A DNA stretch of 64,000 nt from Streptomyces zhaozhouensis (GTDB taxonomy: Bacteria; Actinomycetota; Actinomycetes; Streptomycetales; Streptomycetaceae). Below, one piece after another: positions 12,441 through 23,400 of the stretch. Position numbers and translations under genes: made by a program. Positions within the stretch are counted from its first letter, which is position 1. Each line of letters begins with the position of its first letter. The DNA lies in assembly GCF_900230195.1 (NCBI RefSeq), contig NZ_OCNE01000020.1:1-64000 (forward strand), given 5' to 3'. The notes under the pieces were generated by a model. The model saw only the letters and a program-made list of their open reading frames with translations, searched no databases and was not told the DNA's origin.

Positions 12441-13133
12441 GTGGACATCGTCGTCAAGGGCCGCAAGACCGAGGTACCGGAGCGCTTCCGTCGCCATGTG
12501 GCCGAGAAGCTGAAGCTGGACAAGATCCAGAGGATCGACGGCAAGGTGACCCGTCTCGACGTGGAGGTGTCCAAGGAGCCCAACCCGCGCCAGGCGGACC
12601 GTTCCGACCGGGTCGAGATCACCATGCGCCACCGGGGCCCCGTGGTGCGCGCCGAGGCGTCGGCCGCGGACCCGTACGCGGCACTGGACCTCGCGGTGGA
12701 GAAGCTGGAGTCCCGGCTGCGCAGGGAGAACGACAAGCGCACCTCCCGCAGGGGGCGCGGGCGCATCCCGGCCAGCGCCGTCGCCGATGTGGTGCCGGAC
12801 GCGGCGCCGCTGAACGGGCACGGGATGCTGCCGGCGCAGACCCCCGAGCCGGACGAGGTGCCGGTGCGGAAGATGGGCCCGGTGGTGGTGGAGGGCGACG
12901 GGCCGCTGGTGGTCAGGGAGAAGACCCACACCGCCGCCCCGATGGGCCTGGACCAGGCGCTCTACGAGATGGAGCTGGTGGGCCACGACTTCTATCTCTT
13001 CGTCGACATCGAGACCAAGCAGCCGAGCGTCGTCTACCGGCGCCACGCGTACGACTACGGCGTGATCCGGTTGGAGACCGACCCGTTGGGTGAGGTCGCG
13101 CCGGAGGGCGCGGGCGGCACGCTGGGCGCCTGA
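12441..13133 (+). CDS. hpf: Ribosome hibernation promoting factor, long form
   Basis: 230 aa from GTG 12441, with CGGAG five bases upstream. The upstream in-frame GTG at 12363 would add an unrelated Pro/Gly-rich segment. The N-terminal HPF/RaiA domain (VDIVVKGRKTEVPERFRRHV, about 1-105) binds the 30S decoding region. After a linker, the C-terminal dimerisation domain (ALYEMELVGHDFYLFVDIET, YDYGVIRLE) drives 100S ribosome formation in stationary phase. In streptomycetes long HPF genes are stress- and DosR-regulated; no such site was searched for here. Confidence 0.93.
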   Translation: MDIVVKGRKTEVPERFRRHVAEKLKLDKIQRIDGKVTRLDVEVSKEPNPRQADRSDRVEITMRHRGPVVRAEASAADPYAALDLAVEKLESRLRRENDKRTSRRGRGRIPASAVADVVPDAAPLNGHGMLPAQTPEPDEVPVRKMGPVVVEGDGPLVVREKTHTAAPMGLDQALYEMELVGHDFYLFVDIETKQPSVVYRRHAYDYGVIRLETDPLGEVAPEGAGGTLGA

Positions 13134-13159
13134 GGGCGCGCCGCGCCCGAACACGCGCA

Positions 13160-13190
13160 CCCCTTGGCCGGATCGGGGATCCGGCCGGGG
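13160..13190 (+). terminator. Hairpin after hpf
   Basis: Arms 13166-13173 and 13179-13186 pair perfectly around a 5-nt loop and are flanked by CCCC/GGGG (13160-13163, 13187-13190) with a two-base bulge. There is no T run, as is common in streptomycetes. It lies 26 nt past the hpf stop. Confidence 0.7.
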
Positions 13191-13255
13191 GTGTCGCCAT
13201 GGAATCATGGGGGGTGGCCGAGTGTGGTGAACCGGCCAGGGGGAGGGATGCGACG

Positions 13256-13996
13256 GTGGAGACGTTCGGACCCAGAATGTCCAGGGGGCGGCCGGTCCCC
13301 GGGGCCGAGCGGGAGCCGGAGGCCGCGCGTGAGCCGATCCGGGTCCTGGTGGTGGACGACCACGAGCTGTTCCGGCGGGGGCTGGAGATCGTGCTCGCGC
13401 AGGAGTCCGACATCGAGGTCGTCGGGGAGGCCGGCGACGGCGCCGAGGCGGTGGAGAAGGCGGCGGACCTGCTGCCCGACATCGTGCTGATGGACGTGCG
13501 GATGCCGCGGCGCGGCGGCATCGAGGCGTGCACCTCGATCAAGGAGGTGGCCCCCAGCGCGCGGATCATCATGCTGACCATCAGCGACGAGGAGGCCGAC
13601 CTCTACGACGCGATCAAGGCGGGGGCGACCGGCTACCTCCTGAAGGAGATCTCCACGGACGAGGTGACCGCCGCGATCCGCGCCGTGGCCGACGGGCAGT
13701 CGCAGATCAGCCCCTCGATGGCGGCGAAGCTGCTCACCGAGTTCAAGTCGATGATCCAGCGCACCGACGAGCGGCGCCTGGTCCCCGCGCCACGGCTGAC
13801 CGACCGGGAGCTGGAGGTCCTGAAACTGGTGGCCACGGGGAAGAACAACCGGGACATCGCCAAGGAGCTGTACATCAGCGAGAACACGGTCAAGAACCAC
13901 GTGCGGAACATCCTGGAGAAGCTCCAGCTCCACTCCCGCATGGAGGCCGTCGTCTACGCGATGCGCGAGAAGATCCTGGACCTGGAGACCGGCTGA
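13256..13996 (+). CDS. NarL/FixJ-family response regulator
   Basis: 246 aa from GTG 13256, preceded by GGGGGAGGG; an ATG at 13199 lacks a ribosome site. The receiver domain follows a ~27-aa N-terminal extension, with D34-D35 (VVDDHELFR) and the phosphoacceptor D80 (IVLMDVRM). The LuxR-type HTH is LTDRELEVLKLVATGKNNRDIAKELYISENTVKNHV. No histidine kinase gene is adjacent, so this is an orphan regulator. It is conserved between hpf and secA in streptomycetes as I recall. The target is unknown. Confidence 0.9.
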   Translation: METFGPRMSRGRPVPGAEREPEAAREPIRVLVVDDHELFRRGLEIVLAQESDIEVVGEAGDGAEAVEKAADLLPDIVLMDVRMPRRGGIEACTSIKEVAPSARIIMLTISDEEADLYDAIKAGATGYLLKEISTDEVTAAIRAVADGQSQISPSMAAKLLTEFKSMIQRTDERRLVPAPRLTDRELEVLKLVATGKNNRDIAKELYISENTVKNHVRNILEKLQLHSRMEAVVYAMREKILDLETG

Positions 13997-14027
13997 CCCG
14001 GCCGGGGCGGCCCCCGCCCCGGCCGGG
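13997..14027. terminator. Bidirectional hairpin between convergent genes
   Basis: Perfect 14-bp arms 13997-14010 and 14014-14027 with a 3-nt loop lie between the response-regulator stop (13996) and the stop of the minus-strand gene (14035). It should terminate both transcripts. Confidence 0.85.
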
Positions 14028-14034
14028 CGCCGAC

Positions 14035-15228
14035 CTAGGGAAGGGCCGCCGCCAGCGGGGCGGCCAGCTCCGCCGGGGTGCAGCGCTCCACCCGCACCTG
14101 GTCGCAGCCGACCCAGCCGGCCGCCTCGACCAGCGCCTGGGCCATCGCCGGCACCGCCTTCTCCGCGCGGTGCGTCTGCCCCTCGAACGCCGCGTGCCTG
14201 GCGACCAGCGTGCGGCCCTCGCGCGCCGGATCGACCCGGCCCAGCAGCCGGCCCCCGGCCAGCAGCGGCATCGCGAAGTAGCCGTATATCCGCTTGGGCC
14301 GGGGAACGTACGCCTCCAGCCGGTGGAAGAAGCCGAAGATCCGCTCGGTGCGCGGCCGGTCCCACACCAGCGAGTCGAACGGCGACAGCAGCGTCGTGCG
14401 GTGGCGCCCGCGCGGCGGGTCGGCCAACGCCGCCGGGTCGGCCCAGGCCCGGTGCCGCCGGCCCTGCGACTCGGGCTCCGGCCAGCCCGCGACCGTCACC
14501 GGCACCAGCCCCGTGTCCTCGATCACCGCCTCCACCTCGGCGCCCCGCAGCCGGTGGTAGTCCGCCAGATCCGCCTGGGTGGCCACGCCCATCGCGACAC
14601 CCGCCTGGGTGACCAGCCGGCGCAGGCACTCCTCGTCGTTCAGCCGATCGTGGTAAAGCTCCTCGGGCAGGGCCCGCTCCGGGAGGTCGTAGACGCGCTT
14701 CCAGCCCTGCCGCCGGGTGACCACCACGTCCCCCAGCATCAGCGCCCGCTCCACGGCGACCTTGCTCTCGCTCCAGTCCCACCAGGGGCCGCCGTTCTTC
14801 GCGCCGCCCAGCTCCGTGGCCGTCGAGGGGCCCTCGGCGCGCAGCTGGTCGAGCACCCGCCGGTAGGCGGCCTCCGGCACCTCCTGCGACCAGCTGGTGC
14901 GGGCGCGGTAGGCCCGGCGGCGGAACGCGAAGAGCGGCCACTCCTCGATGGGCAGCACGCAGGCCGCGTGCGACCAGTACTCGAAGGCGCTCCGCCCCGA
15001 CCAGTACGCCTCCTCGACGGCGGGCCGGCCCACCGCGCCCAGCCGGGCGTAGGGCAGCAGCTCGTGGGAGCGGGCCAGCACGGAGATCGTGTCCAGCTGG
15101 ACGGCGCCGAGGTCGCGCAGCACCCCGCGCACCCCGGCCCGGCGGTCCGGCGAGCCGAGCAGACCCTGGGCACGTAGGGCGACGCGGCGGGCCTCGTCCG
15201 CGGAGAGCGACAAAACAGCGGCAGTCAT
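14035..15228 (-). CDS. Winged-helix HTH_42 protein, AlkZ/YcaQ-like DNA glycosylase family
   Basis: 397 aa from ATG 15228; the frame runs further upstream but lacks homology. It carries the family QxD signature in LGAVQLDTISVLARSHELL, the motif that in AlkZ/YcaQ enzymes forms the catalytic centre for opening interstrand crosslinks. Three winged-helix-like repeats and the conserved LLSPFDSLVWDR and YGYFAMPLLAGGRLLGR segments are present. AlkZ protects Streptomyces from azinomycin, while YcaQ-type paralogs are housekeeping; no biosynthetic genes are nearby, so a general repair role is likelier. TACGAT lies 6 nt before the ATG, predicting a leaderless mRNA. Confidence 0.85.
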   Translation of the reverse strand: MTAAVLSLSADEARRVALRAQGLLGSPDRRAGVRGVLRDLGAVQLDTISVLARSHELLPYARLGAVGRPAVEEAYWSGRSAFEYWSHAACVLPIEEWPLFAFRRRAYRARTSWSQEVPEAAYRRVLDQLRAEGPSTATELGGAKNGGPWWDWSESKVAVERALMLGDVVVTRRQGWKRVYDLPERALPEELYHDRLNDEECLRRLVTQAGVAMGVATQADLADYHRLRGAEVEAVIEDTGLVPVTVAGWPEPESQGRRHRAWADPAALADPPRGRHRTTLLSPFDSLVWDRPRTERIFGFFHRLEAYVPRPKRIYGYFAMPLLAGGRLLGRVDPAREGRTLVARHAAFEGQTHRAEKAVPAMAQALVEAAGWVGCDQVRVERCTPAELAAPLAAALP

Positions 15229-15234
15229 GGGGGG

Positions 15235-15240
15235 ATCGTA
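15235..15240 (-). promoter_or_regulatory. -10 box TACGAT, leaderless start of HTH_42 gene
   Basis: On the minus strand TACGAT is followed by six C and then ATG (15228). This spacing places the predicted transcription start on the start codon. Confidence 0.55.
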
Positions 15241-15359
15241 GGGCCGACCACTGACACCCGTGTGGGCGCTCGCATACCATGGCCGGTGCGGCGGGGCCAT
15301 TCCGCTGTGCCCGCGATCCCATGTCGCGCCAGGCCCGACCGGCAAGGAGACCAGCCCTC

Positions 15360-18182
<2,823 letters not shown>

Positions 18183-18214
18183 TCTCGCGCGGCGCGCACG
18201 CCGACGGCGCCGAA

Positions 18215-18244
18215 GGGGGCGTGTCCCGCACGGGGCGCGCCCCC
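18215..18244. terminator. Hairpin between secA and Rv3235-like gene
   Basis: 18215-18223 pairs with 18236-18244 (9 bp, one G-U), with an inner CCCG/CGGG. It lies between convergent stops at 18182 and 18278. Confidence 0.65.
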
Positions 18245-18277
18245 GCGCCGTGCGCGCGGCGGGCCGGCGACGGGCGG

Positions 18278-18709
18278 TCACGGGACCGTGTCCAGCTCGA
18301 CGGCGACGCAGCGCCAGCCGCCCGGACGCTGTTCGAGCCGGAACGCCAGGGCCCTGGTGCGGTCCCCGACGCTGAACACCGCGCACGCCTCGATCGCGGC
18401 ACTGCTGGGGCGCGAGCCGCGCACCACGCGCAGCGCCGGCGTCGGCTCGCCCTCGGTGGGGCGGAGCGGGGCGAGCGGCGCGAGCCGGACCAGCCGCTCG
18501 TAGGCCGGGTCCCGCACATGGCCGAGCAGCGCGGTGACCGGCCGCTGCCCGCTGAGGACCAGCAGCAGCTGGCGGGCGAACCACTCCTGCGGACGCGCGA
18601 GCGACCGCCCGCCCCGCCGCGGCTCGGGCCTCCTCGGGTCGGTGCGCCGACCCCCGGGACCGGTCGGCCGAGGGCCGCGCTGGCCCCCTGGACCCCGATG
18701 ACTGGCCAT
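18278..18709 (-). CDS. Rv3235-family (DUF6459-like) protein
   Basis: 143 aa from ATG 18709. A GTG 12 nt upstream (18721) follows GGGGGAAAG and is an alternative start. The first ~55 residues are basic and Gly/Pro/Arg-rich. The conserved part (PQEWFARQLLLVLSGQRPVTALLGHV ... WRCVAVELDTVP) matches the small actinobacterial family named after Rv3235, found beside secA. It resembles a cystatin/NTF2-sized domain. The function is unknown. Location opposite secA and wide conservation suggest a housekeeping role. Confidence 0.82.
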   Translation of the reverse strand: MASHRGPGGQRGPRPTGPGGRRTDPRRPEPRRGGRSLARPQEWFARQLLLVLSGQRPVTALLGHVRDPAYERLVRLAPLAPLRPTEGEPTPALRVVRGSRPSSAAIEACAVFSVGDRTRALAFRLEQRPGGWRCVAVELDTVP

Positions 18710-18885
18710 GGCAGCTGGCACCTTTCCCCCGCGCCGCCTACCCCCGCGCCGCGTGGTGCTACTGATGGGTTCTACTGACAAGTAACGAGTACGGAGTGTA
18801 ATCAAGTCCCCACCGTCGGGCAAGAGTTGACCGGAGCGCGCGGAGGTCGACGGCGGGGCGCGAGGGGGGCTCGCGCGCCCCCTGG

Positions 18886-18891
18886 TAGGGT
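18886..18891 (+). promoter_or_regulatory. -10 box TAGGGT for DUF6912 gene
   Basis: TAGGGT lies 38 nt before GTG 18930. A Shine-Dalgarno-like AGGAAGGAAG lies between, so this transcript would have a short leader. Confidence 0.45.
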
Positions 18892-18929
18892 GAGGCGGCC
18901 TTCAGGCCCAGGAAGGAAGCGTCGGTTCA

Positions 18930-19433
18930 GTGCGCGTCTACATTCCCCTCACGCTCTCCGGGCTCGCTCGGCTCCACAACGCCAGGGAGATCGCCCCGGC
19001 CCCCCTCACCGCCTACGCCGTGACCCCCGCGCTGCGCGAGTGGTATCTCTCGGGCAACGAGGAGGAGTTGGAGTACGCGGCGCTGAGCAGGGCAGCCGTT
19101 GCCTCGTTGCGGCTGGTCGCCACCGAGCTGGGGGTGGCCAGGAGGCGCGTCGTGGTGGCCGCCGAGGTGCCGGACGGTGTGGCGTTCGCCGATCCCGACA
19201 TGGCGCTGACGGGTGAGGCGTTGGGCGAGGTGCGGCTCACCGAGGCGGTCCCGCTCGTCTGGCTGGCCGCGCTGCACGTGGACGCCGAGGACGCCGCGGA
19301 GGCCGTCGCCGCCGCGGCCGACGCCGTGGGCGCCGCCGACCAGGGTGACGACGACGCCAGGTTCGTGGTGGACGGCGCCGCCGACCACGAACTGCTCTGG
19401 TACGGCGTGCAGGAGCTCGACCAGCTGCTCTGA
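18930..19433 (+). CDS. DUF6912 family protein
   Basis: 167 aa, GTG start. It begins MRVYIPLTLSGLARLHNARE and continues with an alpha/beta pattern and an acidic Ala-rich middle (VDAEDAAEAVAAAADAVGAAD). No transmembrane segment, signal or catalytic motif is seen. The N-terminal MRVYIPLT is characteristic of a conserved actinobacterial family of unknown function. It is encoded on the same strand as the HAD hydrolase 47 nt downstream, but that gene has its own leaderless promoter. Confidence 0.85.
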   Translation: MRVYIPLTLSGLARLHNAREIAPAPLTAYAVTPALREWYLSGNEEELEYAALSRAAVASLRLVATELGVARRRVVVAAEVPDGVAFADPDMALTGEALGEVRLTEAVPLVWLAALHVDAEDAAEAVAAAADAVGAADQGDDDARFVVDGAADHELLWYGVQELDQLL

Positions 19434-19468
19434 CGCCGGCGCCCTGCCGCGTTGTCAGTGCCCCGCCG

Positions 19469-19474
19469 TAGTGT
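19469..19474 (+). promoter_or_regulatory. -10 box TAGTGT, leaderless start of HAD gene
   Basis: TAGTGT is followed by six bases and then ATG 19481. No ribosome site can be recognised. Confidence 0.6.
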
Positions 19475-19480
19475 GCGGGC

Positions 19481-20179
19481 ATGGCTTCTTCGCAGGACCC
19501 GGCCCCCCGACGCGACCCGGTGCCCCACCTCGTCTGGGACTGGAACGGCACGCTGCTGCACGACATCGAGATCGTCCTCGCCGCGACCAACGCGGCCTTC
19601 GCCGAGGTCGGGATAGCCGGGATGACCCTGGAGCGGTACCGCGAGCTGTACTGCGTCCCGATCAGCGAGTTCCAGCGCAGGGCCCTGGGCCGCGCGGTCA
19701 CCGCCGAGGAGGCGCGGGCGCTGGACGAGGCGTTCCACCGGCACTACTTCGCCCACTCCGACACGGCCGCCCTCGCCGACGGCGCCGCCGACCTGGTCAC
19801 CGGCTGGGCGCGGGCGGGGCGGACGCAGTCCGTCTGCTCGCTGGCGGAGCACGACCGGCTCGGGCCCTGGCTGACCCGGCTGGGCATCGCCGAGCACTTC
19901 CTGCGCGTCGACGGCAGCCGGGACGCGGGGCCCTCGGTCGGCAAGGCCGCCCAGATGGCCCGTCACCTGGCGGCCATGGCGGGGGTCGACCCGGCGCGGG
20001 TGGTGGTCATCGGCGACGCCGCGGACGACGCGCGGGCGGCGGCCCACGCGGGTGCCAAGGCCGTGCTGTACACGGGCGGTTCGCACAGTCGGCGGAGCCT
20101 GTCAGGCGCCGGCGTGCCGGTGGTCGACAGCCTCGCGGAGGCGGTGTCCGTCGCCGAGGAGGTGGTGCGCCGCGGCTGA
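19481..20179 (+). CDS. HAD-family hydrolase
   Basis: 232 aa, cytosolic. Motif I is VWDWNGTLLHD with the nucleophile Asp20; the +2 residue is Asn22 where most HAD phosphatases have Asp. Motif II is SVCSLAEHD, motif III is K173 region SVGKAAQM, and motif IV is VVIGDAADDARAA. An alpha-helical cap lies between motifs I and II as in phosphoglycolate-phosphatase-like enzymes. It is probably a small-molecule phosphatase; the substrate cannot be told. The Asp-to-Asn change at the acid/base position might reduce phosphatase activity or be tolerated in this subfamily. Confidence 0.85.
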   Translation: MASSQDPAPRRDPVPHLVWDWNGTLLHDIEIVLAATNAAFAEVGIAGMTLERYRELYCVPISEFQRRALGRAVTAEEARALDEAFHRHYFAHSDTAALADGAADLVTGWARAGRTQSVCSLAEHDRLGPWLTRLGIAEHFLRVDGSRDAGPSVGKAAQMARHLAAMAGVDPARVVVIGDAADDARAAAHAGAKAVLYTGGSHSRRSLSGAGVPVVDSLAEAVSVAEEVVRRG

Positions 20180-20229
20180 CGCGCCGGCGCATGGCGACCG
20201 GCGCCCGTTCGCGTCGGGAGACGGGGCGA

Positions 20230-20235
20230 TAGCCT
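20230..20235 (+). promoter_or_regulatory. -10 box TAGCCT upstream of small ORF and gdhB
   Basis: TAGCCT lies six bases before GTG 20242. The predicted start would make the 49-codon ORF leaderless, and the transcript would continue into gdhB. Confidence 0.5.
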
Positions 20236-20241
20236 GGGGCC

Positions 20242-20391
20242 GTGTTCAGTGCGATAGCCGCCTGCCTCCGAACGGGAGGCAACGTGGCCTCTCTCGGCGT
20301 CTCCGCCAGCTCGGCGGCCGGCCTGTCGACTGACTTCCCCCTCGGTACCACCGGAAGCATCCCAGCCATCCGAGCGAGCGCTGTCCGGTGA
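20242..20391 (+). CDS. Small ORF, 49 aa, leaderless, upstream of gdhB
   Basis: GTG 20242 to TGA 20391. The product begins VFSAIAACLRTGGNVASLGV and is Ser/Ala/Gly-rich with one Cys and no clear signal peptide or membrane span. No ribosome site is seen, but the TAGCCT box exactly 6 nt before the GTG fits leaderless translation. It lies 43 nt before gdhB. I do not recognise a family. It may be a leader peptide or the non-coding 5' leader of gdhB. Confidence 0.4.
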   Translation: MFSAIAACLRTGGNVASLGVSASSAAGLSTDFPLGTTGSIPAIRASAVR

Positions 20392-20434
20392 CCGTTTCTC
20401 GACGTCACGCGACGGTGCGCGACAGGAGCAGGAC

Positions 20435-23400
20435 ATGCACAGCAAGCTGGACGAAGCCAAGGACGAACTGCTGGCGCAGGCGGCCCGGGTGGCCGACCAC
20501 GGCCCCAACCAGGGACAGCCGCCGGCGCACGGGATGGACCCGGACGCGCTGCGCGCCTACCTGCGGCGCTACTACCTCTTCATCGCCCCCGAGGACGTGA
20601 CCGAGCGCGACCCGGTCGACCTCTACGGCGCGGCCCTCGCCCACCACCGGCTCGCCGCCGAGCGCCCGCAGGGCACGGCCAACGTCCGGGTCTACACGCC
20701 CTCCGTCGACGAGATCGGCTGGACGTGCACCCACACGGTGGTCGAGGTGGTCACCGACGACATGCCGTTCCTGGTGGACTCCGTCACCAACGAGCTGTCC
20801 CGGCAGGAGCGCGGCATCCACCTGGTGGTCCACCCGCAGGTCGTGGTCCGTCGCGACGTCACCGGCCGGATGCTGGAGGTGCTGGACACCGGGCGTGACC
20901 GCGAGGGCGCGGTCGACCCGGAGCAGCTGCCGCCGGACGCCGTGGTCGAGTCGTGGATCCACGTGGAGATCGACCGGGAGACCGACCGGGACCAGGTCCG
21001 CCAGGTCGAGGCCGACCTGCGGCGGGTCCTCGGCGACGTGCGCGAGGCCGTCGAGGACTACCAGAAGATGCGCGCCACCGCGCTGCGGATCGCCGAGGGG
21101 CTCTCCGACGAGACGCTGCCCGACGAGCTGGGCCGGCAGGACGTCGACGAGGCGTCCGAGCTGCTGAGCTGGCTGGCGGCCGACCACTTCACCTTCCTGG
21201 GGTACCGCGAGTACGAGCTGGCCAGGGAGGACAACGGCGGCGGCTCCGACGAGCTGCTCCCGGTGCCCGGCACCGGCCTGGGCATCCTCCGCTCCGACCC
21301 GCCCTACCCGGCGCCCGACGAGGACCATCCGGCCGCCTCCTCCGCGTTCAACCGGCTCTCCCCGACGGCCAGGGCCAAGGCCAGGGAGCCGAGGCTGCTG
21401 GTGCTGACCAAGGCCAACAGCCGGGCCACCGTCCACCGCCGTTCCTACCTGGACTACCTGGGTGTCAAGACCTTCGACGAGCAGGGCAGGGTCGTCGGCG
21501 AGCGCCGCTTCCTCGGGCTGTTCTCGGCCGCCGCCTACACCGAGTCGGTGCGCCGGGTGCCGGTGATCCGGCGGAAGGTCGCCGAGGTGCTCCAGGCCGC
21601 CGGCTTCAGCGTGCAGAGCCACAGCGGCCGCGACCTGCTGCAGATCCTGGAGACCTACCCGCGCGACGAGCTGTTCCAGACCCCGGTCGAGACGCTGCGC
21701 AGCATCACCACCGCGGTGCTCCGCCTCCAGGAGCGCCGCCGGCTGCGGCTCTTCCTGCGGCAGGAGGAGTACGGCCGTTACTACTCGGCGCTGGTCTACC
21801 TGCCGAGGGACCGGTTCACCACCTCGGTGCGGCTGCGGCTGAGGGGGATCCTCCTGGAGGAGCTGGGCGGCCAGAGCGTCGACTTCACCGCGTGGAACAC
21901 GGAGTCCGTCCTCTCCCGGCTGCACTTCGTCATCCGCGTCGCGCCCGGCACCGAGCTGCCCGAGCTGACCGAGGCCGACCTCGACCGGATCGAGGCCCGG
22001 CTGGCCGAGGCGTCCCGCTCCTGGACGGACGGCTTCACCGACGCCCTGCTCGCCGAGTGCGGCGAGGAGCAGGCTGCGGACCTGGGCCGCAGGTACGCGC
22101 ACGCGTTCCCCGAGGGGTACAAGGCGGACTTCCCGCCGCGCGCCGCCGTCGCCGACCTCCAGCACGTGATCGGGCTGCGGCCGGAGGAGGGCGCGGACTT
22201 CGCGCTCAGCCTCTACGAGCCGGTCAACGCGGGCCCGGGGGAGCGGCGTTTCAAGATCTACCGGACCGGCGAGCCCGTCACCCTCTCCGACGTGCTGCCG
22301 GTGCTCCAGCACCTGGGCGTCGAGGTGGTCGACGAGCGCCCCTACCAGCTGCGGCCGACCGAGGGGTCTCCCACCTGGATCTACGACTTCGGGCTGCGAC
22401 TGCCCGAGGCGCTGGCGGACAGCCTGGGCGGCGGCGCCAGGGAGCGCTTCCAGGACGCGTTCGCCGCGGCCTGGACGGGCGCGGCGGAGGACGACGGGTT
22501 CAACGCGCTGGTGCTCACGGCCGGTCTCACCTGGCGCGAGGCGATGGTGCTGCGCGCCTACGCCAAGTACCTGTGGCAGGCCGGCGCCCGGTTCGCCCGG
22601 GAGAACATGGAGGCCACCCTCCGGCGCAACGTGCACACCACCCGCCTGCTGGTGAACCTCTTCGAGGCCCGGCACGCCCCGCAACGGCAGAGCGCGGGAC
22701 GGGAGTTGACGGACGGGCTGCTGGAGGAGCTGGACGGCGCCCTGGAGCAGGTGCAGAACCTGGACGAGGACCGCATCCTGCGCGCGTTCCTCACCGTGAT
22801 CAAGGCGACCCTGCGGGTCAACTACTTCCAGCACGACTCCCAGGGCAGCCCGCACGCCTACCTGTCGATGAAGCTCGACCCGCAGGTGATCCCCGAGCTG
22901 CCGGAGCCGCGCCCGGCGTTCGAGATCTGGGTGTACTCGCCGCGTGTCGAGGGCGTGCACCTGCGCTTCGGCAAGGTCGCCAGGGGCGGGCTGCGCTGGT
23001 CGGACCGCAGGGAGGACTTCCGCACCGAGATCCTGGGCCTGGTGAAGGCCCAGGAGGTGAAGAACACGGTGATCGTGCCGGTGGGCGCCAAGGGCGGCTT
23101 CGTCGGCAAGCGGCTGCCCGACCCGGCGGCCGACCGGGACGCGTGGCTGGCCGAGGGCATCGCCTGCTACCGCACCTTCATCTCGGGGCTGTTGGACATC
23201 ACGGACAACCTGGTGGACGGCGCCGTGGTGCCGCCGGCCGACGTGGTCCGGCACGACGGCGACGACACCTATCTGGTGGTCGCCGCGGACAAGGGCACGG
23301 CGACGTTCTCCGACATCGCCAACGAGGTCGCCCAGTCCTACGGCTTCTGGCTCGGCGACGCGTTCGCCTCCGGCGGCTCCGCCGGGTACGACCACAAGGG

